Assembly (NCBI RefSeq): GCF_026183675.1
Contig: NZ_JAPIVK010000014.1
Coordinates: forward strand, 57,135 to 121,134
Length of the DNA stretch: 64,000 bases
Source of the DNA: Microbulbifer halophilus
Lineage (GTDB): Bacteria; Pseudomonadota; Gammaproteobacteria; Pseudomonadales; Cellvibrionaceae
Direction: 5' to 3'
Shown piece by piece: positions 1 through 8,531 of this stretch (position 1 is its first letter; every line of letters starts with the position of its first letter). The position numbers and the translations under genes were made by a program. Below the pieces are notes generated by a model, which made no database searches, was not told the origin of the DNA, and was given only the letters and a program-made list of their open reading frames with translations.

Positions 1-1
1 G

Positions 2-82
2 CTGCGCTCCGGCCTCTTGCCCGGGGTGTCGCTGCGGCTGGACTGCCTGGCGGACCTGCGGCGGTGTTTGCGCCCGGACTGA
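2..82 (+). CDS. C-terminal end of an unidentified protein (cut by window edge)
   Basis: An open frame runs in from the window edge and stops at TGA after 26 codons (ending LRRCLRPD). Codon use is GC-rich and compatible with coding. The fragment is too short to identify a family; another reading is that it is a chance open frame. The roughly 250 bases that follow, up to the HAD gene, hold no gene that I can support. Confidence 0.35.
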   Translation: MRSGLLPGVSLRLDCLADLRRCLRPD

Positions 83-331
83 GCCGGCTTGCCGTCGCCC
101 AAAATACCGTCCTCGATTCGTCTGTGTGCGGCCGCCTGACGGGCTGAGTTCGACAGGCTGTCAACCGCGCATACTTGTCCGGCATTGTTCCACAGCGGGG
201 TTATTACGGCAATTCGGTGACACGCGCACTGTGCCGGCGGTCTCTACGGGTTAAAATCTCCGCCCCCGGGTTGTGTCGCTGGCGGCGAAATCCCCCCGTG
301 GGACTATAGTTGACTATTGAGGGAGATGGCG

Positions 332-997
332 GTGCAGTTGGCGATATTTGATCTGGACAATACCCTGATCGGTGGCGACAGCGATCACGCCTGGGGCGAG
401 TTCCTGGTGGAACGCGAGCATGTAGACGGTGAGCGCTATCGCTCCGCCAACGACCGCTTCTACCGGGATTACCAGCGCGGCGAGCTGGATATCTTTGCCT
501 ACCTGGAATTTGCCCTGGAGCCGCTGGCGCAGCTCTCGCAGGGGCAGCTCGGCAACCTGCAGCGGGCCTTCATGGAGGAAGTGATCAGCGAGATCTGGCT
601 GCCGCAGGCGGAAGAGCTGATCGCCGGGCACCGGCGCGATGGCCACCATATCATGATCATTACCGCCACCAACCGCTTCGTGGTGGAGCCGATCGCCGCC
701 CGCCTGGGAGTGGACACGCTGCTGGCCACGGAGCCGGAGGAAGTGGAGGGCCGTTTTACCGGTCGCGTGGCGGGAGAGCCCTGTTACCAGGGCGGCAAGG
801 TACTGCGGCTGCATCAGTGGCTGGCGCACAACCCGGCCTACGCCGCCTCGGAGAAGTGGTTCTACAGCGACTCCATCAACGACCTGCCGCTGCTGCGGGA
901 AGTGGAGCACCCGGTGGCGGTGGACCCGGATCCGCGCCTGCGGACCGAGGCCGAGAACCGCGGCTGGCCGGTAATCAGCCTGCGTGGGGAGGAATGA
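332..997 (+). CDS. HAD-superfamily hydrolase, subfamily IB (phosphoserine phosphatase-like)
   Basis: Cytoplasmic phosphatase-type enzyme of 221 residues; the substrate is not evident. HAD motif I is FDLDNT near the N-terminus (nucleophile Asp7, acid Asp9), motif II is the IITATN segment, and motif III/IV is the SDSINDLPLL stretch, all in the order of the IB subfamily. I prefer the GTG start because AGGGAG lies six bases upstream and the protein then begins MQLAIFDLDNT, as homologues do. The in-frame ATG at 326 has its SD only two bases away, and the TTG at 317 has none. It stands alone upstream of the imelysin gene on the same strand. Confidence 0.85.
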   Translation: MQLAIFDLDNTLIGGDSDHAWGEFLVEREHVDGERYRSANDRFYRDYQRGELDIFAYLEFALEPLAQLSQGQLGNLQRAFMEEVISEIWLPQAEELIAGHRRDGHHIMIITATNRFVVEPIAARLGVDTLLATEPEEVEGRFTGRVAGEPCYQGGKVLRLHQWLAHNPAYAASEKWFYSDSINDLPLLREVEHPVAVDPDPRLRTEAENRGWPVISLRGEE

Positions 998-1116
998 GGT
1001 AGCGGCCAGCGGGTGTGTTTTAACCCTCAGGTTTCGGGGTTCAGTTGGGGGAGCCGGAACGGGGTGCGTCGCGGCGCATCGAACGCTGAAGCTCGAGTTG
1101 AATCGACAGTTTTGAA

Positions 1117-2319
1117 ATGGGGAATTCTGTGAACGGAAACTCTAAGTGGCGCGGGGGACCGCGGCTGTGGCGAATGGCGCTGGTGGCGATGCTGCTGACT
1201 TTCGGTGCCTGCGAGGCGAAAAAGACTGAACAGCCGGCCGCCGAGAAGCCGCAGCCGGCGCCGGAGGTGATCGACGAAGAGGCGGCCGAGGCGCTGTCGC
1301 GCAGTGTCTGGCAGACGGGCGAGGCGCAGTTGGCGGACGTCCGCGCGGCAGTGGAGGGGCTCAACCGCGCGGTGGCAACGTTGCTGGAGCGGCCCAGTGA
1401 CGATCATCTGGAGGCGGCCAAGCTGGCCTGGCTGGATGCACACCGCGAATTCGCCGCGGCGCTGCCCTATATCCAGTTGGGCTTCGCGCCGGCGGAAATC
1501 CGCGAGCAGGGCCGCAAGCTGGTGCTGGCACTGGACAGCTGGCCGGCACAGCCGGGTTACCTGGATACGGTGCCGGGCTATTCCGACAGCGGTATCGTCA
1601 ACGACACCGCCATTGAGCTGACCCTGACCAACCTGCGCCACCAGCACCGCCTGACTGCCAACGAGGAGGCGAGTACCGGTTTCCACGCGATGGAAGTCAT
1701 GCTCTGGGGCCCCACCGGCGAGCGCACGGCGGAGGAGTTTGTCGCCGTGGATGAGGGCGAGAAGCCTGAGGCGCTGGCAGTCAACCGCCGGCGCCAGCTG
1801 ACCGGCCTGATCGGCGAGGCGATGAACGAGGATGCGAATGACCTGGCGCAGCGCTGGCCCTATTCCGCCAACGACCTGTCGCGGCATTTCCTGGCCCTGG
1901 CCCCCGTCGAGCGCCTGCAACAGGTGCGAGCCACCCATACGCGGGTGGTGGACGAGGAATTGCTGCGGCGTCTGCCGGAGAGTTCCGAGAGCGACGTGGA
2001 GAGCGGCCGCGCCGCGGATTCCAAGCAGGCGCTACTGGCCATACTGCGCACCCTGCAGGCCAGCTGGCTGCCGGCGGAGGGCACCGGCCTCGCCGAGCTG
2101 CTGCTGGACCGACACCAGGTCGGCGCGCTGGCGCAGAGCTTCGCCGAGCTGGAGGAACTGTTGATGAAGATGGAAGACCCGATGGAGCTGGCGGCACTGG
2201 ACCAGCTGTCCCGGGCGCGGGAGCTGCTGGAGCAGATCGCCGGACTGATGGCGGGCACGACCCGGGTGCCGGCGACCGAGGAGGAAGTGACACCGGTGTC
2301 GCTGCCCGGAGGGAATTGA
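1117..2319 (+). CDS. Imelysin-family (peptidase M75/ICMP-like) lipoprotein
   Basis: 400-residue envelope protein with a hydrophobic N-terminal segment (about residues 20-33) ending in a lipobox-like FGAC, so it is probably a lipoprotein. The family hallmark GFHAMEVMLWG is at residues 188-198 (GxHxxE, His190 and Glu193). Imelysins are periplasmic or outer-membrane proteins linked to iron acquisition in several bacteria; a peptidase activity is claimed for the founder but not general. The acidic, Ala/Glu/Pro-rich linker after the Cys is typical. The start is uncertain: a GTG at 1129 has GGGGA at good distance. It is followed by a strong convergent terminator. No EfeB or other iron-uptake partner is next to it. 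Confidence 0.8.
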   Translation: MGNSVNGNSKWRGGPRLWRMALVAMLLTFGACEAKKTEQPAAEKPQPAPEVIDEEAAEALSRSVWQTGEAQLADVRAAVEGLNRAVATLLERPSDDHLEAAKLAWLDAHREFAAALPYIQLGFAPAEIREQGRKLVLALDSWPAQPGYLDTVPGYSDSGIVNDTAIELTLTNLRHQHRLTANEEASTGFHAMEVMLWGPTGERTAEEFVAVDEGEKPEALAVNRRRQLTGLIGEAMNEDANDLAQRWPYSANDLSRHFLALAPVERLQQVRATHTRVVDEELLRRLPESSESDVESGRAADSKQALLAILRTLQASWLPAEGTGLAELLLDRHQVGALAQSFAELEELLMKMEDPMELAALDQLSRARELLEQIAGLMAGTTRVPATEEEVTPVSLPGGN

Positions 2320-2325
2320 TCGGTC

Positions 2326-2349
2326 GGTGCGCACGGCGCACCCTACCCC
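2326..2349. repeat. 24-bp dispersed repeat, copy 1 (GGTGCGCACGGCGCACC core)
   Basis: The 24 bases match, without mismatch, the reverse complement of the segment at 24673-24696. The first 17 bases are themselves a palindrome (GGTGCGCA-C-GGCGCACC, imperfect at the centre). It lies directly after the imelysin stop codon, just as the other copy lies directly after the DUF6314 stop. Confidence 0.7.
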
Positions 2350-2359
2350 AGTCCCCAAA

Positions 2360-2394
2360 CGAAAGAACCCCGGCCCTGGGCCGGGGTTCTTTCG
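2360..2394. terminator. Bidirectional intrinsic terminator between imelysin and mepK
   Basis: A perfect 16-bp stem (CGAAAGAACCCCGGCC and its complement) with a CTG loop. The stem base carries TTCTTTCG on one side and GAAAGAA on the other, so it can give a U-containing tail in both directions. It sits between two convergent genes, which fits a shared terminator. Confidence 0.85.
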
Positions 2395-2426
2395 TTGCTA
2401 CGCATCGCCGCGGGGCGATGTCCGGC

Positions 2427-2960
2427 TTACCAGCGGCGCACCGGACCCGTGTCGACGTGCACGAAGTTACTCTTCGGATAGTAACCCACACCGCCCACTT
2501 TCAGGTCCAGGGCCGCGCGGCGCACTTTGCTCAGCGGCACACCGGGCATGCGCAGGTCGATGGCCATACCGCGGGTATGGTAGCTGCGCTTGGCGACGCC
2601 GCCGGAGCGCGAGCGCAGCATGGCGTTGGTCTTGGCCGAACGGTAGCCGGAGATGATCTCGATCTCGCCGTTGAAGTTCAGTTTCTCCTTCAGCTTGTGG
2701 ATCAGGTCGAACAGTTCCGGGTCCATGCGCGTCGTCTCGTTGGCGCGGTGGTCGCGCAGCAGACGGTTGAATCGTTTCAGGCCGCTGCTGCTGTAGTCAC
2801 CGTTGGACCAGAAGGCGGCATTCAGCCGTTCCCCGGTGTGCAGGTTGCGCATCTTCAGGGTACGTGAGGTACCCGCTCTCGCCAATGTCGGACCGGCACT
2901 GACCGCTGCCGCTGTTGCACAGGTTACTGCCAGGAACCGGCGTCTGGATGGATTTTTCAT
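2427..2960 (-). CDS. mepK: MepK-type murein DD/LD-endopeptidase (YcbK, DUF882, peptidase M15 fold)
   Basis: 177-residue exported protein with a Tat-like signal (SRRRFLA near the N-terminus, then an Ala-rich core ending ARA). The mature part carries the zinc-peptidase motifs of DUF882: SGYRS, the H-x6-D motif in YHTRGMAIDL, and the terminal FVHVDTG with the second metal-binding His. E. coli MepK cuts mDAP-mDAP (3-3) and some 4-3 cross-links. Its position downstream of three L,D-transpeptidase genes mirrors the E. coli ldtD-mepK pair, so this locus likely builds and trims 3-3 cross-links. The 370-base gap before it suggests its own promoter in addition to any read-through. Confidence 0.9.
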   Translation of the reverse strand: MKNPSRRRFLAVTCATAAAVSAGPTLARAGTSRTLKMRNLHTGERLNAAFWSNGDYSSSGLKRFNRLLRDHRANETTRMDPELFDLIHKLKEKLNFNGEIEIISGYRSAKTNAMLRSRSGGVAKRSYHTRGMAIDLRMPGVPLSKVRRAALDLKVGGVGYYPKSNFVHVDTGPVRRW

Positions 2961-3329
2961 AACCCTTTTCCGCCTCTCGTGTATTTCTCGTCATGCCCCT
3001 TGTGGCTTTTGGTGCCATTCGGGGTTGAAAGAAATGTACAAAAAATAACCGGTTGTTACAAACAGCAAAGGGGTAATGAACAATCGATCGAAGCGAAGAG
3101 CTGGTATTTTATTGCGCCCGAGACTACGCGAACTGTCGATTCCGGTTGAAATGACGGCAGGTGGCGGGAAGGTCATGAGACAGCGTTGTCAACTATCGAC
3201 CAAAACAGAAAAATAATTTTTTTGCGACCGGCCGTCCCATTTGGGTCCCGCGGAGGCAGGGTGGCTCAAAAATCGCGGCCGGTTTCGGGCCGGTCCGGGA
3301 ATTTTGTCGATTGATGGGGCGGAGCGGGT
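2961..3329. other. 369-base spacer upstream of mepK, with weak terminator-like hairpin
   Basis: AT-richer than its surroundings. On the minus strand, after the transpeptidase stop, CGGCC-CGAAACC-GGCCG followed by ATTTTT (plus-strand 3267-3292) could be a weak terminator. The rest presumably holds the mepK promoter, but I see no convincing -35/-10 pair. No open frame here looks coding. Confidence 0.4.
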
Positions 3330-4514
3330 CTACTCGGGCGGCTGGTCCGCCCGGTCGCGGTGGTAGATATCGGGGCGGAACTGGGCCCTGCCGCGCGGGT
3401 CCACCCAGGCAGTGAGATAGGCAATAAACAGCCGCGGCGGTTCCTCTACCCGTATGTTGACGCTCTCGTCGCCGACGGTAGCCCGGGCCACGCGGGTCCT
3501 GTCCCAGCCCTGCTGGCCCAACAGTGCGTAAGCCAGCTCCTCCGGCTGCTCCAGGCGGATACAGCCGTGGCTGAAGGCGCGCTGGCGGAAGCCGAACAGG
3601 CTCTGTGCCTGGGTGTCGTGCAGGAATATGGATTGCTTGTTCGGTATGACGAACTTGAGCCGCCCGAGGGTATTGCCGGGGCCGCTGACCTGGCGCAGGG
3701 TGGCGTTGCCGTGGGCGGCGCGGGAGATACCTTCGGGGGAAATGCGGGTGGTGTCGCCGCTGCCGTAGTTCACCACCCGGTAGCCGCGGTTGTGCATGGC
3801 CTGCGGGTTGTTGCGCGCTTTCGGCAGCAGCTCGGTCAGCAGGATGCTGCGCGGCACCGTCCAGGTCGGGTTGAAAACGATGTTGGTGATGCGGCTGCGC
3901 ATCGAGGGTGTGTGGCTGCTGGTTTTGCCCACCACCGTTTTCATGTCCAGGGCCACCAGCCCACTGTCGACCAGTTGCAGCCGGTAGTCGGGTACATTGA
4001 CCAGGATATAGCGACCGCTCTCGGGCATTTTCAGCTTGTCCCAGCGATCGGCGTTGAGTTCCAGCCGGCGCGCCCGCTCCGCCGGCGCCACCGCGAGCTC
4101 CGCCAGGGTGCGGGGCCCGGCGATGCCGCTCGGTTCCAGGCCGTGGCGGCGCTGGTAATTTTCCACTGCCCGCTGCAGGCCGCTGTCGAAGAGTTGCGGG
4201 TTCTGGACCTTGCCTCCGACCGGGCCCGGCAGGCCGCGGTAGTCCCCCAGCAGGTGCAGGAGCCGGCGCAGTTGGACCACCCGCTGGCCGCGGTCGCCGG
4301 CTTTGAGTGCCCCTCCGGCGGTCGGCGGCTGCCAGTCGTCCGCCAGTTGACGGTAGCGCTCGGCGGCGGCGCGCAGGTCGGCGCCGGCAGTGGCCGGATC
4401 CACCGCCGGCACCGGTTCCGCCGCCGGCGCCCGCCCCGCGCAGACGGCGGGGATCAGGGCCAGACAGATCAGCGCCGCCAGCAGGGGCCGGCGAGTCGCG
4501 TGTCGGCTTGCCAT
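3330..4514 (-). CDS. L,D-transpeptidase, YcbB/LdtD family (third of three paralogues)
   Basis: 394 residues: signal peptide (residues about 10-31), a peptidoglycan-binding domain around residues 70-140 (QRAVENYQRRHGLEPSGI), and a YkuD catalytic domain around 167-345. The active site FSHGCIRLEQP places the nucleophile at Cys318; the upstream LHDT and the NPTWTVPRS stretch are also conserved. It would form 3-3 cross-links or attach proteins to peptidoglycan in the periplasm. It lacks the large N-terminal scaffold of E. coli LdtD (about 615 aa). The start lies three bases after the stop of the preceding paralogue, so the two are co-transcribed and probably translationally coupled. Confidence 0.92.
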   Translation of the reverse strand: MASRHATRRPLLAALICLALIPAVCAGRAPAAEPVPAVDPATAGADLRAAAERYRQLADDWQPPTAGGALKAGDRGQRVVQLRRLLHLLGDYRGLPGPVGGKVQNPQLFDSGLQRAVENYQRRHGLEPSGIAGPRTLAELAVAPAERARRLELNADRWDKLKMPESGRYILVNVPDYRLQLVDSGLVALDMKTVVGKTSSHTPSMRSRITNIVFNPTWTVPRSILLTELLPKARNNPQAMHNRGYRVVNYGSGDTTRISPEGISRAAHGNATLRQVSGPGNTLGRLKFVIPNKQSIFLHDTQAQSLFGFRQRAFSHGCIRLEQPEELAYALLGQQGWDRTRVARATVGDESVNIRVEEPPRLFIAYLTAWVDPRGRAQFRPDIYHRDRADQPPE

Positions 4515-4517
4515 GGA

Positions 4518-5765
4518 TCACCCCGGTTGGTTGCTGTGGTCGTCGTCCGTGCCGGCGCGGGAGTTCTGCGGCGTGTCGCGGTCGTAGATGTCCGGACGGA
4601 ACTGCAGCAGTCCCTCCTCGTCGACCCAGGCGGTCCAGTAGGCGATGTAGACAGGGATCGGGTTCTCCAGCTCGATTCCCTGGGTGCGGGGGCTGTTGAG
4701 AGTGCGCTCTATCTGCTCCTCACCCCAGCTGTTCTGTTCCCGCAACATCATGCGGGCGAACTCCAGTGGCTTTTCCAGGCGGATACAGCCGTGGCTGAAA
4801 GCGCGCTGGCTGCGCTTGAACAGATGCTTGCTGTTGGTGTCGTGCAGGAAAATGGCCTGCTTGTTGGGGATTACGAACTTGACCCGGCCCAGGGCGTTGC
4901 CCGGCCCGCCCTTCTGCTGCAGCATCACCTTGCCGCGGCGGATGCCGGCGATGTTGCCGCGGGTAAAGGGCACCGAGTGGCCGCGGTGATTGACCAACTG
5001 GTAGCCTTTGGCGGAGAGCCTGGCGCTGCCTTTGGGCAGCAGCTCGCGCAGCGCTATATTGCGCGGCACGCGCCAGGTGGGGTTGAGGATCACGCGGGTC
5101 ATGCGCGTGGTCAGTTGTGGCGTCATGTGTTTGGTCTTGCCCACCACCACGCGCATACGGAACTGGTCCCGCCCGCGGTCCACCAGCCGCAGGCTGAAAT
5201 CGGGGATGTTGACCACGATGTAGCGCGGCCCCAGATCCTTGGGCATCGCCTCCCAGCGCCGCAGGTTGGCGCCCAGGGTGCGCGCCCGTTCCGCCGGGTC
5301 GATATTCAGGCGCGCCCGGGTGCGATCGTCCACCAGCGCGTCCTCTTTCAGGCCGTGGCGGCGCTGGAAGCGGCGTACCGCCTGTTGCAGCGCCTTGTCG
5401 TATTCGTCCGCGGCGCCGCTGTCGGCGGCTCTGTCGTTCAGTTGATAGTCTCCGTACATCATCAGCAGGCTGCGCAGTTGCACCACGCGCGGGTCGCGCA
5501 TGCCCGGTGCCAGGGTCTGGCCGTCGCCGAGCGGTTGCCAGCGGTCGCCCTCGGCGAGGGCGCGGTAGCGCGCCAGTTCCTCGCGCATCAGTGCGTACTG
5601 CCGGCCGTAGGGTGTATAGGGATCGGCCGCCTGCGCGTCTGCGGCGGGCAGTGCCGTCCGCTCTGTGATGTCGCTGTCGGCGAGCGGCGTTTCGCTCGCC
5701 AGGGATAGGGTCAGGATAAGCGCCAGGGCGCTGCAGTAGCGGGAAGTGTCGAGCGGGTGGCTCAT
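4518..5765 (-). CDS. L,D-transpeptidase, YcbB/LdtD family (second of three paralogues)
   Basis: 415 residues with a signal peptide (about 10-30), peptidoglycan-binding repeat (QAVRRFQRRHGLKEDALV, about 128-146) and YkuD domain from about 181. The nucleophile is Cys327 in FSHGCIRLEKP, preceded by LHDT. The domain order matches its downstream neighbour. The C-terminus RPDIYDRD resembles RPDIYHRD in the third paralogue and DDIYGKD in the first, showing that all three derive from tandem duplication. Function inferred: periplasmic mDAP-mDAP cross-linking. First gene of a tight two-gene unit; about 220 bases with a hairpin-rich repeat separate it from the first paralogue. Confidence 0.92.
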   Translation of the reverse strand: MSHPLDTSRYCSALALILTLSLASETPLADSDITERTALPAADAQAADPYTPYGRQYALMREELARYRALAEGDRWQPLGDGQTLAPGMRDPRVVQLRSLLMMYGDYQLNDRAADSGAADEYDKALQQAVRRFQRRHGLKEDALVDDRTRARLNIDPAERARTLGANLRRWEAMPKDLGPRYIVVNIPDFSLRLVDRGRDQFRMRVVVGKTKHMTPQLTTRMTRVILNPTWRVPRNIALRELLPKGSARLSAKGYQLVNHRGHSVPFTRGNIAGIRRGKVMLQQKGGPGNALGRVKFVIPNKQAIFLHDTNSKHLFKRSQRAFSHGCIRLEKPLEFARMMLREQNSWGEEQIERTLNSPRTQGIELENPIPVYIAYWTAWVDEEGLLQFRPDIYDRDTPQNSRAGTDDDHSNQPG

Positions 5766-5857
5766 GGTATACCCCTGTGAGCTGGACGGTTCTCCTTGCT
5801 CACATTGGTAACCTGCGGGGTGGTCGGGTCGAAATACCTTTAGGGAATATCGGGGAA

Positions 5858-5982
5858 TGGGGACAAATTTGTCTGGAACAAATTTGGACGGCCGAAGGCC
5901 GCCCGCGTAGCGGGTGAGTCGCAGGGATGCGACTCATCAATGCGGACAAATCTGCTTCCGGCAGATTTGTCCGCATTTTTTA
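5858..5982. repeat. Compound stem-loop repeat with CAGGGATG mini-hairpin (between transpeptidase genes)
   Basis: A chain of small palindromes: GACAAATTTGTC, GGCC-GAA-GGCC, CCCGC-GTA-GCGGG, GAGTCGCA-GGGA-TGCGACTC, then a 15-bp perfect stem TGCGGACAAATCTGC with TTCCG loop followed by TTTTTT. The last hairpin looks like a rho-independent terminator pointing to the plus strand, opposite to the flanking genes. The order GCCGAAGGC... then a GGGA-loop hairpin is shared with the copy inside the NRDE gene at 9119-9212. Confidence 0.7.
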
Positions 5983-5984
5983 TC

Positions 5985-7928
5985 TCACCACTGATTGGCT
6001 TCCAGGCCATCCTTGCCGTAGATATCGTCGCGGAAGTTGAGTTGGCCCCGGCCGTCGACCCAGGCGGTCCAGTAGGTGATATAGACCTTTACATTTTTCT
6101 TCATCCTCACTTCTGTGGTCTCGTCGCCGACGGTGAGCTGGTCGATGCGCCACTGGTCCCAGTTGCCCTGTGGGCGCAGCAGTGCCTCGGCCAGGTGGCG
6201 CGGCTTTTCCAGGCGGATACAGCCGTGGCTGTGGTCCCGGTCGCTGAGCGAGAAGAGGTTGCGCGCCCGGGTGTCGTGCAAATAGATGGCGTCCGTGTTG
6301 GGAATCTCGACTTTCACCCGGCCGAGGATATTGTCCTCTCCGCCCATCTGTCGCATCAGGTAGGAGCCGGCGCCGGCGGCCGACAGGTTCTTCGGCGTCA
6401 GCGGCAGGTGTTCGCCACTGCCGCTGACCACCCGGTAGCCCATCTTCTCCATGCCACTGGGGTTGGCGCGGGCCTTGGGCAGCAGTTCGTTGACCAGGAT
6501 GCTGCGCGGCACCGTCCAGGTGGGATTGAAGACCACGCGGCTGACGCGGGTGGTAATCTCCGGAGTGGCGAACTTCTTCTTGCCCACCACCACCTTCATC
6601 GACAGTTTGACTCGCTGGTTCTCCACATACTGCAGCCGGTAGGCGGGCACGTTTACCTGCAGGAAGCGGTCGCCGAGGTCCGCCGGCAGGGATTCGCGGC
6701 GGCGGATATTGGTTTCGATGATCTGTGCCCGCGCCGTGGGCGACAGGTTCAGCCGTTTGCGGGTCTCCCGGCCGACGATGCCGTCCTCTTTCAGGCCGTG
6801 GCGTTTCTGGAAGCGCAGTACCGCCTCGTGCAGGCGCCGGTCGAACTTGTCGTTTTCGCCCCGCCCGCGCCCGTAGCCGTAGTGGTCGCGGTAGTCGCCG
6901 TAGAGGGTCAGCATCTGGCGCAGCAGGGCGACGTGCGGGTGTTTGGCACCGATGGTCATCGCCGGTCCCGGAGGCATCGGGCGCCAGCGGCCCTTGGCGG
7001 CGATATCGCGCATGCGCGCCAGTTCGTTCCGCAGGGTGTTGGCATCACCGCCGTAGGGGGTGTTTTCCACATAGTAGGGGCCCTCGCTGTGCTCCGAGGC
7101 GCGGCCGACCCGGGGCAGGCCGTTCCGGTTGTCGTCGCTTCGCCGACCGTTGCGCGGCGGCAGGCCACCGTCGGAGAAGCGCGAGTCGCCGTCGCTGCGG
7201 TTGCTGTCGCGGCGCTGGTATCGATTGGAGTAGTGGCGCGTGCGGTCGATTTTGTCGGCGCTGCGCTGGCGGACATAGTAGCGGCTGGTGGCGGCCGTGG
7301 TCCCGCGGTTGTAGCCGCGAAAGTATTTGCGACCGCTGCGGCCGGTATCGCTCTGGCGGCGGGAGGTGAAGGCCGCCAACTGGAAGCCCCCTTCGCCGTT
7401 GTAGACTGGGGTGACATCCCGCCGTGGCCGATTTTTGGGATTCAGTTCGTCCAGCTGGGTGTCCTGGGCGTAGGAGACAAAGGCGTCGGTCAGCAGCACG
7501 TCCAGCACCGCCGCCATCTGCAGTTGCTGTGGCGTGTCGCGCAGGGTGCGATCGAAATAACCCAGGTGGTAGCGGTAGTCCACCATGCTGCTGGGGTTGC
7601 CGGAGCTGGAGGCGGTGAGCTGTTTGAGCAGGTCGTTGGCGGTATCGCTGAGGCTGTAGTTGTCGAACCACAGCAGGCGGTAGTCGGTACGCTGGTAGAT
7701 ACGCCGCACCGCGGCCGGGTTGAAGATCGGATCCTGGGCCGGCCAGGCGTCGGGATTCTCCTCCAGCCAGTAGACCAGGTGTGGGCGCACGGCGTTTTCC
7801 GGCAGCACCGGCACCGTTTCCTGGTTGGCGGTAAAGGCGTAGTAGAGGGCAAAAATGCACAGACTGCCGAGTATCAGCAGCGGCAGCAGCGATTTGCGTT
7901 TGCGACGCTCTGGGTTGAAATACGACAT
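5985..7928 (-). CDS. L,D-transpeptidase, YcbB/LdtD family, large form with Arg/Ser/Tyr-rich insert
   Basis: 647 residues, close to E. coli LdtD (about 615). An N-terminal membrane anchor (about residues 13-33) is followed by the LdtD scaffold region (RTDYRLLWFDN, about 75-90), a low-complexity Arg/Ser/Tyr/Asp/Gly-rich segment at about 190-295, a peptidoglycan-binding domain (RFQKRHGLKEDGIVG) and the YkuD domain with catalytic Cys570 in HSHGCIRLEKP. The basic, Tyr-rich insert is not part of the usual family architecture; it could be a flexible spacer or bind acidic polymers (inference). Promoter side faces a 600-base spacer, so this gene probably starts the transcription unit that leads to mepK. 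Confidence 0.92.
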   Translation of the reverse strand: MSYFNPERRKRKSLLPLLILGSLCIFALYYAFTANQETVPVLPENAVRPHLVYWLEENPDAWPAQDPIFNPAAVRRIYQRTDYRLLWFDNYSLSDTANDLLKQLTASSSGNPSSMVDYRYHLGYFDRTLRDTPQQLQMAAVLDVLLTDAFVSYAQDTQLDELNPKNRPRRDVTPVYNGEGGFQLAAFTSRRQSDTGRSGRKYFRGYNRGTTAATSRYYVRQRSADKIDRTRHYSNRYQRRDSNRSDGDSRFSDGGLPPRNGRRSDDNRNGLPRVGRASEHSEGPYYVENTPYGGDANTLRNELARMRDIAAKGRWRPMPPGPAMTIGAKHPHVALLRQMLTLYGDYRDHYGYGRGRGENDKFDRRLHEAVLRFQKRHGLKEDGIVGRETRKRLNLSPTARAQIIETNIRRRESLPADLGDRFLQVNVPAYRLQYVENQRVKLSMKVVVGKKKFATPEITTRVSRVVFNPTWTVPRSILVNELLPKARANPSGMEKMGYRVVSGSGEHLPLTPKNLSAAGAGSYLMRQMGGEDNILGRVKVEIPNTDAIYLHDTRARNLFSLSDRDHSHGCIRLEKPRHLAEALLRPQGNWDQWRIDQLTVGDETTEVRMKKNVKVYITYWTAWVDGRGQLNFRDDIYGKDGLEANQW

Positions 7929-8531
7929 GGTACCTCAGCGATGCTGCGGGGCCCGGTTGTGCCTGTGAATGGCCATAAGCCGGACGCCAGATCGTTCATA
8001 CCTTCCCAACCTGCGGCGAATCGGTCCTATTTTCGTCGATATACACCGACTGTTCGCCTGTGTCATGCGTCCTGCGCGACCTTCCTTTAGAGACCGGAAT
8101 AGGGGCTGCGCAGGCAATGTTGCGCGAAACTCAACCAAACCCGGTCTGTGAACTTAAGTATGGCAACAAATTCGGGGTTTGCTTGGCGTTGGGTTCATTT
8201 GACGCTAGGAGCTTAGATGAGGGCTCGATGGGCTGTCCGGCCCCTGGCGTTTCCTGCATAGCTCCCCTCTCCCGTCGGGAGAGGGGCTGGGGGAGAGGGG
8301 GCGGCGGTGCCCCGGAAGTTGAACTGCTGCTGTGGGGCGATTCCGGTCGCCCCTCTCCCTAACCCTCTCCCCGGGGAGAGGGAACTGGTATGGGGCCTAA
8401 AGGAGGCTCGACGGGTCGTCTGGCCCCTGGCGTTTCCAGCGTAGCTCCCCTCTCCCGTCGGGAGAGGGGCCGGGGGAGAGGGAACAGCGGAGCCCCGAGG
8501 TCGGTTTTTCTCAAAGTAGATCGCCGGCAGG
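7929..8531. other. 603-base intergenic region, mostly repeats
   Basis: The right part is filled by the tandem CCCCTCTCCC repeats described separately. The left part (to about 8220) is the presumed promoter region of the large L,D-transpeptidase on the minus strand; I see no clear operator there. Short open frames in the repeats are products of their GC-rich palindromes and do not look coding. Confidence 0.5.
8222..8482. repeat. Two 78-bp direct repeats containing CCCCTCTCCC...GGGAGAGGGG palindromes
   Basis: Copies at 8222-8299 and 8405-8482 share GGCCCCTGGCGTTTCC, then CTCCCCTCTCCC-GTC-GGGAGAGGGG, then GGGGGAGAGGG. A third, differently arranged block (8351-8382) lies between them in the opposite sense. 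The same palindrome recurs at 18333-18409 and 20322-20359. This type of C/T-rich palindrome is widespread in bacterial intergenic DNA; its function is unknown. Confidence 0.8.

Noticed and set aside
3360..5708. Very long open frame (about 780 codons) on the plus strand opposite two L,D-transpeptidase genes
   Set aside because: It mirrors the codon structure of the minus-strand genes, has no recognisable domain or RBS, and the minus-strand proteins carry clear catalytic motifs.
5940..8090. Plus-strand open frame of about 716 codons opposite the large L,D-transpeptidase
   Set aside because: An Ala/Val/Gly-rich shadow of a GC-rich gene; no family motif, and it runs through repeats at both ends.
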